From contig PAQF01000023.1 in assembly GCA_002709695.1 (NCBI GenBank), forward strand, positions 1 to 51,756: a stretch of DNA of 51,756 nt, in the 5' to 3' direction. The stretch's first letter is position 1; the number at the start of each line of letters is the position of its first letter. Shown here one piece after another: positions 28,323 to 37,678 of this stretch. The notes under the pieces were generated by a model. The model made no database searches. It was not told the origin of the DNA and was given only the letters and a program-made list of their open reading frames with translations. The stretch comes from Candidatus Poribacteria bacterium (GTDB lineage Bacteria > Poribacteria > WGA-4E > UBA9662). Made by a program: the position numbers and the translations under genes.

Positions 28323-29273
28323 ATGGATCGAGAAGCAACAATTTCGCTGGTTAGTTTCCCTACTTTATCAAGCGATGAACCTGACCGATTAAACAAAACA
28401 CTAACTAAAATGGGACAATATATTGATCATGCTGCTGAGCTCAAAAGTGACATGGTCGCTTTCCCAGAAATCTGCAACTACTTAGGTGACAAGGACCCAT
28501 GGCAATTTGAACCACTTGATGGACCGACGGTAACTGCCATGTCGCAAAAAGCTAAAGAACATAATCTTTACTTAGTTTGCCCATTAGGAACCATTGAAAA
28601 TGGAAACAGATATAATAGTTCTGTTTTACTCAATCGAGATGGCCAAATCGTTGGCGTTTACCACAAAAATTTCCCGACACATGGAGAGCTAGATATTGGA
28701 ATTGTACCAGGGACAGAAACACCGGTTTTCGAGACTGACTTCGGTCGGGTTGGGCTCAGTATCTGTTTTGATATCAATTATTGGGAAGTAGGTGCACAAC
28801 TCTGCCAAAATGAGGCCGAACTGGTTATATGGTCATCGATGTGGCAAGGTCAACGTATGTTGACCAAATGGGCAATTGAGTTTGGTTTTTATATTGGTGC
28901 GACCTATTCTCGTCAATCAACATTTGTAGATATAGCTGGCAGAGAAATTGTGGCTGTTAACCGTAACATCAGCGATGCAACTGGCAGTTCGCCGGTAACA
29001 TCAGCCAAATTGGATTTTGATCGCCGCTTACTGCACCATGACGAAAACATTAGTCGACTACAAAAACTATATCAGAAATATGGAAGCACCGCAGCCTATT
29101 GTGAATGGTTACCACAGGAGTGCCTAATAGTTTTTGCTTCCCAACTTCCTAATGTCTCAAGTGATGACCTAATCGAAGAATTTAATATCGAAAGTATGCG
29201 GGATTACTTGGCACGTGTGAGAAGAGATCGACAGTTGGCTCTTAACGGTGAATACTCAGCCAAATCCTCGTAA
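28323..29273 (+). CDS. Carbon-nitrogen hydrolase (nitrilase superfamily)
   Basis: 316 residues with a strong ribosome binding site, AGGAGG about 6 bases from the ATG. The catalytic triad is visible: Glu49 in FPEI, Lys115 in YHKNFP and Cys148 in SICFDINYWE. These enzymes hydrolyse amides, N-carbamoyl compounds or nitriles in the cytoplasm. A GRVGLSICFD block and a C-terminal extension of about 60 charged residues after the barrel are typical of the N-carbamoyl/amidase branches. The exact substrate is unresolved. It stands alone; the next gene points the other way, 55 bases beyond its stop. Confidence 0.88.
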   Translation: MDREATISLVSFPTLSSDEPDRLNKTLTKMGQYIDHAAELKSDMVAFPEICNYLGDKDPWQFEPLDGPTVTAMSQKAKEHNLYLVCPLGTIENGNRYNSSVLLNRDGQIVGVYHKNFPTHGELDIGIVPGTETPVFETDFGRVGLSICFDINYWEVGAQLCQNEAELVIWSSMWQGQRMLTKWAIEFGFYIGATYSRQSTFVDIAGREIVAVNRNISDATGSSPVTSAKLDFDRRLLHHDENISRLQKLYQKYGSTAAYCEWLPQECLIVFASQLPNVSSDDLIEEFNIESMRDYLARVRRDRQLALNGEYSAKSS

Positions 29274-29328
29274 AACCAAGGACGAAAATTCGAAGACCAG
29301 TAAAATAAAGTGCCGAAATAACGCGACC

Positions 29329-30273
29329 CTAGTATCCTTTGTACTTATCGATCACACTCAACAGTGTTTTGTTGTTCATAAACAATTCCAGACTTTGACA
29401 GAAAAGGTCAATTGTCCTGTCCAAACGAATTGGAGATCCTCCGGCGACGTGAGGGGTGACAATTACGTTTGGCATATCCCAGAGTGGGTTATCTAAAGGA
29501 AGTGGTTCTTCTGGAGTTACGTCGAGTCCTGCACCTCCAATTAGTCCCTCGTTCAAAGCACGGATTAAATCAGGGCCATCCACAATTCTACCACGGGTAA
29601 CATTAATCAACAGGGCATGTGGTTTCATTTGTTGAAAAGCAGCGTAGTTGAACATTTTCTCTGTCTTTGCGGTTAAAGGTGCACATATAGAAACAACATC
29701 TGATTCCCGCAAGAGATCGTTGAATTTCTCCATTGGCCAGACGGATCGAACAAACGGGGGAATTTCCAAATCCTCTGTATCAACAGCAATCGTATACATC
29801 TCGAATCCTTGCGCGCGTTTAGCCACTTCGATTCCAGTCCCACCAAGTCCGACGATACCAAGAGTACGGCCACCCAATTCCCAAGTAGAGTGGCGAATCG
29901 ACATTCGATTTTCCCATGTTCGTTCACGTACCGACTGTCCAACACCCCTTAAAAGTCCAAGTAACAGAGCCCAAGTTTGATCAGCTAAATGAGTACCAAC
30001 GATCCCCTTTGCACTGGTCAAAATCACGTCGCTTTCAGCTAATTCTGGAAATAGAACATTGTCCACACCTGCACCGAGAACTTGTAACCATTTAAGCCTT
30101 TTTGCCTGTTGAAAGATAACAGGATTCAAATTGCCAAATACAATATCTGTATCGACGACTTCTTGCAAAATTTTTTGGTGGTCTTGGGTTTGGAAAATCC
30201 GAACCTGATCAGAAACTGACTGAATCTGCTGATGGTGCTCGGTTGTAATAGCTGTGTTAATCAAGATTTTCAT
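29329..30273 (-). CDS. D-2-hydroxyacid dehydrogenase (NAD-dependent)
   Basis: 314 residues from the ATG at 30273, chosen because ATGGAGACAACAG places GGAG 6-8 bases upstream. The longer frame to 30324 adds 17 residues without family character. The Rossmann motif is GIVGLGGTGIEVAKRA, with an acidic residue (VDTED) after the second strand favouring NAD. The catalytic Arg is in NVTRGRIVD, the Glu in VTPEEPLP and the His in TPHVAG. The family reduces 2-oxo acids to D-2-hydroxy acids. A dead LarA (lactate racemase) remnant lies just upstream, so the pair could once have handled a 2-hydroxy acid. Confidence 0.88.
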   Translation of the reverse strand: MKILINTAITTEHHQQIQSVSDQVRIFQTQDHQKILQEVVDTDIVFGNLNPVIFQQAKRLKWLQVLGAGVDNVLFPELAESDVILTSAKGIVGTHLADQTWALLLGLLRGVGQSVRERTWENRMSIRHSTWELGGRTLGIVGLGGTGIEVAKRAQGFEMYTIAVDTEDLEIPPFVRSVWPMEKFNDLLRESDVVSICAPLTAKTEKMFNYAAFQQMKPHALLINVTRGRIVDGPDLIRALNEGLIGGAGLDVTPEEPLPLDNPLWDMPNVIVTPHVAGGSPIRLDRTIDLFCQSLELFMNNKTLLSVIDKYKGY

Positions 30274-30613
30274 CTGTTGTCTCCATTTGTTAGATTTCCT
30301 ATACATGCACTTGAATCTCTGCACAGGTAAAGACAGCTACTTTTGGGTTTTTAGATACCTTTTCAGCTAGTCCATCTACTAACGTATTCCATTAGCGAAA
30401 CAGAAAAGTACTGGAATGTCTTTTATAGAAATCATTAACTGGAAAATGTTTCGAAACAACCAAGAGTCGATGTTCAGACTAAATCTTTAGGTTCTGTAAA
30501 AGCCATCGGTTCTTGTTTTGATTTTTGAGCCAACAAAACGAGCGTAGCCCATTTGATTTTCGAGGCTATGATAGCACATACTATCATAATCAAGGTTAAT
30601 GGCACCTGTGTAA
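30274..30613. other. Intergenic region upstream of the hydroxyacid dehydrogenase gene
   Basis: 340 bases, A+T-rich. No reading frame stands out. It must contain the promoter of the dehydrogenase gene and probably decayed sequence continuing from the LarA remnant at 30614-30790, but no further homology can be read. Confidence 0.45.
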
Positions 30614-30790
30614 TTATCGGTGAAGTAATTCCGATATATGAGGTGTGTTGATGAGCGATGATAGAGCTTCTGTAATTTCAGTTGCTGTTAGCTTTGGGGC
30701 ATCCTGAGGTGCAACAGTTTTAACTTCCCAATCTCCCGGGGATTTTAGCGCGATCCTTTCATCACCATACCAAGCTTTTGATTGTAGGTT
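30614..30790 (-). pseudogene. N-terminal fragment of a LarA-like (lactate racemase) protein
   Basis: On the reverse strand the frame reads AWYGDERIALKSPGDWEVKT and then PQDAPKLTATEITEALSSLI and NTPHISEL, and stops at the codon 30616-30614. This matches the N-terminal domain I know from LarA-family nickel-pincer racemases (YGDE, PDDWEV, PQDAP, a helix of EI..AL, then P.GTP.L.EL). Only about 55 residues remain of the usual 400 or more, and no ribosome binding site is evident. It is a remnant rather than a gene. Confidence 0.55.
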
Positions 30791-30867
30791 GCATAGTTCA
30801 TGACTGCTATCTCAACTTCTTTATATCTCCAATTCAACTAGTGATTGTACAGATAATTTTGAACTGA

Positions 30868-31674
30868 CTAGTCTTTAGCGACTAGGAAATCCTCTGCAGT
30901 TTTTGCCCCTTCTTGATAAATTTCTTTTAACTTAAAAATATCCGAAGCTGTGTAGTTATGTAGCTGAGGCCTAATGATTTGTACTCTGTTATCTTGGGGG
31001 AAATGAATTTGCTGATTTGACAAGTAAATTCTAAGGACACGTTCAAACACTTGTTTGATATTGTTTCCTTTCCAATTCTTTTTATGATCGAAAAACAGGA
31101 AATCTGGACTCAAACTACTCGCAACATCCACACCAATAATATTGTTTCCTGAATATTGGTCAATTGCATAATCCAGTGGGAAGTTTTGCGACAACCCTCC
31201 ATCAACTAACCATTTTTCTTCTACAGGATGAAAGTAGGGTTCAAATAGAACCGGCACAGAAATTGAAGCTCGAATGGCGTCTACCAAACTTCCTTTTGTA
31301 ATCATGACTCTTTGACCATTGGAGAAGTCCGTCGTTCCGATAGCTAGGGGCACTTCTAGATCCTCAATTCTCTGGTCTTCCAGATACTTTTTAAATAGTT
31401 TGACGACCTTATCTCCTTGGACCAAACCGAACCGACTTCTCGAAATATCGAACATAGCTGAGAAAATGTTTGTCCTCTCAACAATCTCCCAAATTTCATG
31501 CGAATTGTAACCTATGGCAAGTAGGCTGATAATAATGGAGCCAGCTGAAACCCCACTATAGAAATCAAATTCATATCCCTGCTTTTCCAGAATCTTAATA
31601 ACACCAATATGTGCAGTTCCAAGAGCACCGCCTCCTGAAAGAACTAAAGCCGTTTTTCGTTTTTGGTTCATCAT
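30868..31674 (-). CDS. Patatin-like phospholipase
   Basis: 268 residues, the size of the bacterial RssA-type patatin family. The oxyanion loop is LSGGGALGTAHIG, the nucleophile elbow is GVSAGS and the catalytic Asp lies in VDGGLSQNFPLDY. It is a Ser-Asp dyad lipid acyl hydrolase, cytoplasmic or peripheral. The start could be the first or second of two adjacent ATG codons; no strong ribosome binding site helps. It follows the thioredoxin-like gene by 56 bases on the same strand, so co-transcription is possible. Confidence 0.88.
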   Translation of the reverse strand: MMNQKRKTALVLSGGGALGTAHIGVIKILEKQGYEFDFYSGVSAGSIIISLLAIGYNSHEIWEIVERTNIFSAMFDISRSRFGLVQGDKVVKLFKKYLEDQRIEDLEVPLAIGTTDFSNGQRVMITKGSLVDAIRASISVPVLFEPYFHPVEEKWLVDGGLSQNFPLDYAIDQYSGNNIIGVDVASSLSPDFLFFDHKKNWKGNNIKQVFERVLRIYLSNQQIHFPQDNRVQIIRPQLHNYTASDIFKLKEIYQEGAKTAEDFLVAKD

Positions 31675-31730
31675 AAAAACAAGCTACTTGGCGAGTTACA
31701 GTTTGATTGCACAGGTACAAATGTGAGCAC

Positions 31731-32792
31731 TTAAGGTTTCCAAATAATCTTTGAGATTTCCCACAAACGGAGAATATCAGGTGGTGGAAGTTCGCCATCT
31801 GGTCCATGCCATTTTCCTTCAAAAACATACATGATGCGTTCCGATTCAGGAGCGAAGCAGATAACTTTACCCGACTGTTCTTCTACCCCTGGAGAACAAT
31901 TGGCGTTCAGTTGGTTGCCATAGACTTGATGATAGGTAGAACCTAGATTGGGGCCCAATTTATTCTTTACGACTTTACTCTTAATTTCAATGCTAAATAT
32001 ACGCTGATGATCAAAAGTTGGGTTAATAACGAGTAGTTCCTGATCATCTTTTCTAATTCGGAATATTGGAAACAGTTCACCTTCAGTACTACTGGTGTCC
32101 TTGACAATATTGCAATTTGGAAACAATCGCTGGATTTGATCTTTTCTAAAAGGCGTATCAGGCCTAAGTTTTCCTAACCCTTCATCAGAAATAGTCAATT
32201 GGTTTTTCTCGTTAGCTGGTTCTTGCAGCAACCTGTCAATTTGCCCCTTCAATTTTTTATAACTTCGTTGGCATCTCTGATGAGATTTACCTCCTCCCAA
32301 GTGGTATCCGGTTCCTCGATGAATGTGACGGATTTTTCCTTTTCGGCCGATTAAGAAACCAGAGGGCAACTGATTGTATGCTTTTGCGCCCAACTCATAT
32401 TTTTGTAGTATCCCCCCTTCCATATCTATGGCTGTTGGAAACTTCATCTCAAGCTGGCTTAAAGTTTGAGAAATTTTGTCGAGAGTCTTAGAATGAGATG
32501 GGTTCGGGCGGAATATGCTGACAATAAGAAAGTCTCCTCGGCTACAGACTTTTTGTAATTCATATAGTGAGAGCCAACTATGACTGCAAAGTGGACGATC
32601 TGTCGCCCAATACTGAACCAATAATACTTTATTTGTAAAATTATTGGGTTGTAAAGGGTGGGAATTGATCCATCTCAGTTTCTTCCAATCGGGAGCTGGT
32701 TTCCCAATAAGTCCGTTTCCTTTTTCGGCAACCGTTTGCTGATGGCCTACTAATAAAATGCACAAAATAATAGCAGAAAGCAGCTGTTTCAT
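31731..32792 (-). CDS. Exported thioredoxin-fold protein lacking the CxxC pair
   Basis: 353 residues. The signal peptide (LLSAIILCILLVGHQQTVA) is followed by a TlpA-like domain: LIGKPAPDW, then VLLVQYWATDRPLCSHSW (about residues 57-73). Where TlpA proteins read WATWCPPC, this reads WATDRPLC, so the first redox Cys is replaced by Arg and only Cys69 remains. It cannot act as a normal dithiol reductase. Residues about 130-180 still look like the end of a thioredoxin fold (LPSGFLIGRKGKIRHIHRG). From about 195 a separate domain begins (LTISDEGLGKLRPDTPFRKD) that resembles DUF1131-type secreted domains, a tentative match. The gene lies between the TPP enzyme and patatin genes. Confidence 0.75.
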   Translation of the reverse strand: MKQLLSAIILCILLVGHQQTVAEKGNGLIGKPAPDWKKLRWINSHPLQPNNFTNKVLLVQYWATDRPLCSHSWLSLYELQKVCSRGDFLIVSIFRPNPSHSKTLDKISQTLSQLEMKFPTAIDMEGGILQKYELGAKAYNQLPSGFLIGRKGKIRHIHRGTGYHLGGGKSHQRCQRSYKKLKGQIDRLLQEPANEKNQLTISDEGLGKLRPDTPFRKDQIQRLFPNCNIVKDTSSTEGELFPIFRIRKDDQELLVINPTFDHQRIFSIEIKSKVVKNKLGPNLGSTYHQVYGNQLNANCSPGVEEQSGKVICFAPESERIMYVFEGKWHGPDGELPPPDILRLWEISKIIWKP

Positions 32793-32816
32793 TGTAAAAC
32801 TTGATCCAAAAACTAA

Positions 32817-34451
32817 TTAAAACTGTGTTTTTCGTAGTGGTTCGGGCTGTAACCAACCGATAATATCGATTAGATTGTTTTGTTTATCTTGCATTGGAAC
32901 CTCAATAATAGCTGGTAGCTTCGATTCTAATGCTTCCTTCAGAATCTCCTCAAAGTTTGCTAAATCGTCAACTCTGGCTGCATAAGCACCAAATGACTTC
33001 GCAAACTGGATAAAATCAGGATTATAGAGGTCAGTATCAATTGTCCGCCCATCACAACCTTTTTGTTGGGAGCCTTTAATTGCTGTTAAGGCCCCGTCAT
33101 TAACAACAACCGTAACTACGTTAATACCATACATCATAGCAGTAGCTAACTCTGCCGCTCCCATCATGAACCCTCCATCTCCAGTAAAACAAACAACGGG
33201 CTTGTCAGGATGAGCGATTTTGGCACCAATTGCAGCTGGAAATGCGTAACCTAGGGTGACACCAATGCAAGGATAAAGAAAAGTCTGTGGATGATAAACA
33301 GGAAATTCGGTGAAAGAGGCATAACCAATAGAATGGACATCTATCGCAACAATAGCATCTTCAGATAATACCCGCCGTAGCTCAGGCAGAATAGGTAAAT
33401 GAGGTTGCGTAGCAAATTCCTCTTGGATTTGAGACAAAACATGGCTCCAATTGCTTTTCCCCGTTTCAATTTGGTCAGTTAGTATTTGTAAGCTTGATTT
33501 CAGGTCTCCAGTAATACCAAGATCACATGGATACTCTCGATTGATTTCCGTTGGGTCTTCATCAATTTGAACCAACGGCCGAGGTGGTTCAAAAGACCAG
33601 TTTCTTGTATCAATCGAAGTAAAACGACAACCAATAGCCAAAGTACAGTCTGCCACTTGCATGGCTTTTTTTGCTTGAAAATCACTGATATTCTGAAGTG
33701 CCAGTGGATGATCTTCACTTAATGCACCCTTAGCACATCGTGTTACGATCACCGGAGCATTCAGCTTTTCCGCTAGATTCTGTAACTCGCTCATGGCGCA
33801 AGAATGAATAACTGCGGATCCGGCCAGTATGATAGGGCTCGAGGCTTTGTTTAAATGTTGTACCACTAATTGAACATCATCTGCTTTCGCTGGTTCCTGA
33901 AAGTGACGTTGGATGCGATCGGGAATAGTTACAGTGTCTTCTCCAGTAATAACGTCCATGGGAAACTCTAACATCGTGGGACCAGGACGTCCTGTTTTCA
34001 TAGCTTGAAATGCATTTCCCACAACAACTGGTATATCCGCTATTGTTTTCGCAATGTCACAATACTTGGTAATAGGCTCGAAAAAGCGCATCTGGTCCAA
34101 GCCATGAAACATTTTGCTAGGATCTCTGTTATAAAAATTTGAATCACTTTGACCAGTGATCAACAGAACAGGGACACAATCAGTTAACGCCTCAAGTAGA
34201 CCAGTCGAAGCGTTGCTAGCACCGGGGCCAGGAACTGTTAGTGCTACACCAACTTCTCCTGAGGAACGAGCATAACCATCTGCCATCAAGGTTGCTGCGT
34301 TTTCATGGCGGACTAAATAATGCTTAATTGTATCTGATCCTTGCCGAAGTAAAGAATCGTAGATCTGTATGTTTTGTGTCCCTGGCATGCCAAAAATATG
34401 TTGGACACCTTGTGCTTTCAAGCACTCAATTAGTATATCTCCACCCTTCAT
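32817..34451 (-). CDS. Thiamine-diphosphate enzyme of the acetolactate synthase / benzoylformate decarboxylase type
   Basis: About 544 residues from the ATG at 34451 (a TTG at 34478 and an ATG at 34469 are alternatives; MKGGDILIECLKAQGV fits the family start). The catalytic Glu is in RHENAATLMADGYAR, the PYR domain then gives PGPGASNASTG, the middle domain LAGSAV, and the cofactor site GDGGFMMGAAELATA with the second metal ligand in VVNDG. No small regulatory subunit gene is nearby, so it is less likely to be a branched-chain biosynthetic synthase and more likely a catabolic decarboxylase or ligase. Its stop is 24 bases from the start of the thioredoxin-like gene. Confidence 0.87.
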   Translation of the reverse strand: MKGGDILIECLKAQGVQHIFGMPGTQNIQIYDSLLRQGSDTIKHYLVRHENAATLMADGYARSSGEVGVALTVPGPGASNASTGLLEALTDCVPVLLITGQSDSNFYNRDPSKMFHGLDQMRFFEPITKYCDIAKTIADIPVVVGNAFQAMKTGRPGPTMLEFPMDVITGEDTVTIPDRIQRHFQEPAKADDVQLVVQHLNKASSPIILAGSAVIHSCAMSELQNLAEKLNAPVIVTRCAKGALSEDHPLALQNISDFQAKKAMQVADCTLAIGCRFTSIDTRNWSFEPPRPLVQIDEDPTEINREYPCDLGITGDLKSSLQILTDQIETGKSNWSHVLSQIQEEFATQPHLPILPELRRVLSEDAIVAIDVHSIGYASFTEFPVYHPQTFLYPCIGVTLGYAFPAAIGAKIAHPDKPVVCFTGDGGFMMGAAELATAMMYGINVVTVVVNDGALTAIKGSQQKGCDGRTIDTDLYNPDFIQFAKSFGAYAARVDDLANFEEILKEALESKLPAIIEVPMQDKQNNLIDIIGWLQPEPLRKTQF

Positions 34452-34696
34452 TGCTCTATTCTCGCGCATTTCTATCAATTGAATTATTATTTCTGATAAT
34501 AGCCGATTATAACAAAACTGTTGGGAAGTAGCAATTAGGGGAGGATATTTGCCATTTCTCGTTGTGTTTCTATCTGGTTTATATTGTAATGAATATCATG
34601 GTATTGTATGATGTCGTTCAATAGATAACAGGATCTTACGGTAGTTACTAGACAACATTCAATTCGGTTTTTATGGTTTAGAAAGGAAAGTTAATT

Positions 34697-35029
34697 ATGA
34701 TTTATGAATTGCGTACCTATCAGGTTGTACCAGGGAAAATGCAGGAACTCAACAAGCGTTTTGGTGATGTAACGATCCATTTATTTCAGAAACATGAAAT
34801 CCAGGTTGTTGGCTTTTGGGAGACGGCCATTGGTGAAGCTACCACCACGGAACTCGTTTATATGTTGGCTTTTAAAGACTTAGCTCATTATCAGCGCGCA
34901 TGGGATGCGTTTATCGCTGATTCAGAATGGCAAAATGCTAAGCGGCAATCCGAAACTGACGGTGTGCCTTTGGTAAACGTTGTTAGCTCTAAGATCTTGG
35001 AACCAACATCTTACTCTCCAATGCAATGA
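34697..35029 (+). CDS. NIPSNAP family protein
   Basis: 110 residues, a single ferredoxin-like NIPSNAP domain: MIYELRTYQVVPGKMQEL at the start and a repeated strand ELVYMLAFKDLAHYQRAWDA. The ribosome binding site AAAGGAAAG is about 7 bases from the ATG. These small proteins occur beside sugar-acid and amidohydrolase genes in soil and marine bacteria; their reaction is unknown. It is divergent from the TPP enzyme gene and converges with the sugar kinase. Confidence 0.88.
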   Translation: MIYELRTYQVVPGKMQELNKRFGDVTIHLFQKHEIQVVGFWETAIGEATTTELVYMLAFKDLAHYQRAWDAFIADSEWQNAKRQSETDGVPLVNVVSSKILEPTSYSPMQ

Positions 35030-35156
35030 TTATTCCGAGGTGAGTGAACTTTATATCTCAACATCTTGATGAAAGAAATTTGGCCGTTTTTTTACAGTTT
35101 AATTATCCAAATACGCAAAACACCTAAGTTCTGTTTCATCAGGAAATTTGCGAGAA

Positions 35157-36599
35157 CTAACTGCAATCGTATTGAACAACATTGCGACTGGCATCTTCAA
35201 TGTTACTAAATTCTCCAATGGCCACAGCAGAACTTAATGCTGCTCCTACAGCCGCTTCTTCAGTATGAAGTGGTGTTTGTAGAGGTATCGAAAAAAAATC
35301 AGAAGCTATTTGGCGTAAGAGTTGGTTCTCCCGAATACCATTACCTGATCCAATTAGTGATTGACGAGGCTGAACACCATCCCTTTCCTTCATTTCGTCG
35401 TAGAAAACTAAAAATTGTTCAGCTATCCCTTCAACTAACGATCGAGCCATGTGACCGATGGTGAAATTAGTTGTACTTATACCCTCCCATATTCCACGCC
35501 GATCTGGTTCACGACGAGAACCAGAGAAAACAGGCTCACATCGTAACCCGTCTGATCCAGCGACTACATTAGATGCCAATCGATTCAGATCAAGGTACAA
35601 ATTGGAAGTGTAATCTATTCCAAATATGGATATTCCAATATGATGTACAAAGTCACGCAATACACGATATGATTTGCCTCCGCATAAACCCGCACCAACA
35701 AGTAAAAAACCATCTTGCAAAAAAGGTCGGACATCAAAACCATCGGATGATAAATGTTTATCGAGAAAAACAGAAATCTGACCCCCAGTCCCTATATTGA
35801 TCAAGAGACTATTGAGATAATCCGATACACTACCGGCAAAACTAGCTTGATTATCACCACAAGCAATTGATACTGGAATTCCGCTAGGGATTCCAGTTAT
35901 GTTTGCAGTCATCTTGGATATCTCCCCGACTACTGTACATGACGGCTGTATTGTCGGAAATTGGGTTAATAATAAACCTAAACTGTGGATAAGCTCTGCA
36001 TCCCAAGCCCCAGTCTGGAGATTAAATGCCCCTCCGCTAGCAGCGTTGGTTGGATCAGTAACAGGAATAATATCACACAGTTGTCCTGTTAAATAATCAG
36101 GTGCAAAGCATGCAGTTTTGTTGGCCAATGATCCAGGATCATTCTGATGCAACCAAAAAAGTGTAGCGGCCATGTAACCCGAGGATAATCGGCAACCAGT
36201 TTTCTCCAGATAATATTGGCTAATTTCCTGTATTGATTCAAGGTATGTTACCTCACCATAGAAGGACTGGTTACAACGTTGGTCCTGCCAACCAATAAAT
36301 GGAGAACACGGCCTACTATCTTGGCCAAGCAATACCATGCCGTGCATTTGCCCTGTAACACCAATTGCACTGATGTCCATCTGAACCGATTCTTTGGCTA
36401 AATCTGATAAGAGATTATAAGCCAGTTTAGCCATCTGCTCAATATCCCATTCGGAATATCCTTTGTTTTTGCCTTCAGGTGTTGTAATCTCCGAATTATT
36501 TGAGATGGTTCGATGCAACAATACGGCTTTTGATTCAGTATCAAGTATCAGTCCTGAAATCGAAGTGGTGCCTAAATCGAGGCCAATGTATTTTCCCAT
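35157..36599 (-). CDS. FGGY-family carbohydrate kinase (xylulokinase or sedoheptulokinase type)
   Basis: 480 residues, a full-length FGGY kinase. The N-terminal phosphate-binding segment is YIGLDLGTTSISGLILD; the substrate-site stretch is GVTGQMHGMVLL with GWQDQR, which favours xylulose or sedoheptulose. The second ATPase domain shows LLINIGTGGQISVF and, in the adenosine pocket, LIGSGNGIRENQLLRQI. The expected product is a sugar 5- or 7-phosphate for the pentose phosphate pathway. No clear ribosome binding site precedes the ATG. It lies on the same strand as the amidohydrolase 104 bases upstream. Confidence 0.88.
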   Translation of the reverse strand: MGKYIGLDLGTTSISGLILDTESKAVLLHRTISNNSEITTPEGKNKGYSEWDIEQMAKLAYNLLSDLAKESVQMDISAIGVTGQMHGMVLLGQDSRPCSPFIGWQDQRCNQSFYGEVTYLESIQEISQYYLEKTGCRLSSGYMAATLFWLHQNDPGSLANKTACFAPDYLTGQLCDIIPVTDPTNAASGGAFNLQTGAWDAELIHSLGLLLTQFPTIQPSCTVVGEISKMTANITGIPSGIPVSIACGDNQASFAGSVSDYLNSLLINIGTGGQISVFLDKHLSSDGFDVRPFLQDGFLLVGAGLCGGKSYRVLRDFVHHIGISIFGIDYTSNLYLDLNRLASNVVAGSDGLRCEPVFSGSRREPDRRGIWEGISTTNFTIGHMARSLVEGIAEQFLVFYDEMKERDGVQPRQSLIGSGNGIRENQLLRQIASDFFSIPLQTPLHTEEAAVGAALSSAVAIGEFSNIEDASRNVVQYDCS

Positions 36600-36703
36600 G
36601 GTGTATATGGTGTGCTTATAGCTTGGTTCCCAAACCTTAACTTAATGAAAATTGGTGGTACTTCTTGTTTTGATACAAATTAGTTTGTTATTCTTATGGT
36701 CTG

Positions 36704-37678
36704 TCACCCAATGCCAAAAAGGGACTTCGCATTTTGGTAATAGATCTTTTCTTTGTCCACATTAGAGATTTTCATTTCATTGATGATATCCACGAAAATT
36801 TTCGGAGAGACCCATGGATGATCTGAACCAAAGAGTAATCGGTCTGGACCAGAAAATTCACAAGCATATTCCAATGCTTGTAGAGAGGGCGATACCGTAT
36901 CTAAGAAAACGCTCTTCATGTACATGCTAACGGGTTGAGTGATTTTGTCTCTTGCTCGTCCTAAAACTTCTGTTTGATGATCAATACGTCCCATCATATA
37001 AGGCAAAACACCACCAGCATGAGGAATGACGATTCTTAAACCAGGATTTCGCTCCAAAATTCCACCCAATATCAGGCGTAGCAGGGCAAAGCTAGTATCA
37101 ACCTGAAATCCCATCATCGGTATCATCGAATATTCCATAATTTTTTCACCCCATGTCGGAACAGTAGGGTGTAGCACAATTGGCATATCGAGAGTTACTG
37201 CATGAGCATATATCGGTTCAAAGTCGCTCTCATCGACCGACTGACCGTTAATGTGCGAATACAACATGGCCCCACAGAAGCCTAGCTCTACCTTCGCACG
37301 GGTCATTTCACGAATAGCTTCTTCCGGTACATTCCAAGGGATAGAAGCTAATCCTGCTAAACGATCCGGATGTCTGTGAACCAGTTCTGCAATGAAATTG
37401 TTGATGGATTTTGCCCCAGCAACAGAAAGTTCCGGTACCAGCATGCAAGGTCCAGGAATATTTGTACTCAGGAGAGAAATATCGATTTTGGATTCGTCCA
37501 TGGCGTTCAGCTTCTGTTGTACAGAGTATACTTCGGGCAACAAACGAAAGCTCTGTACACCACCATATGTAATTAGATAACTGCCTGTATCTTGGTGAAT
37601 ATTTGGAGGAACTGGGTTTTGGGCCAATACATCAATGTATTCTTGTGGAAAGACATGACTTTGACAATCTATACGCAT
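36704..37678 (-). CDS. Amidohydrolase-2 family protein (ACMSD / resorcylate decarboxylase-like)
   Basis: 324 residues with AAGGAA 6-7 bases before the ATG. The family metal site normally opens with HxH; here the first strand reads RIDCQSHVF, so the first His is replaced by Gln. Other metal or catalytic residues are kept: VLHPTVPTW, IPHAGGVLPY and FGSDHPW. In this clan, ligand changes of that kind occur in decarboxylases such as gamma-resorcylate decarboxylase, so a non-oxidative decarboxylase or a hydrolase of a small ring compound is possible. It is cytoplasmic. The same strand carries the sugar kinase downstream. Confidence 0.85.
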   Translation of the reverse strand: MRIDCQSHVFPQEYIDVLAQNPVPPNIHQDTGSYLITYGGVQSFRLLPEVYSVQQKLNAMDESKIDISLLSTNIPGPCMLVPELSVAGAKSINNFIAELVHRHPDRLAGLASIPWNVPEEAIREMTRAKVELGFCGAMLYSHINGQSVDESDFEPIYAHAVTLDMPIVLHPTVPTWGEKIMEYSMIPMMGFQVDTSFALLRLILGGILERNPGLRIVIPHAGGVLPYMMGRIDHQTEVLGRARDKITQPVSMYMKSVFLDTVSPSLQALEYACEFSGPDRLLFGSDHPWVSPKIFVDIINEMKISNVDKEKIYYQNAKSLFGIG

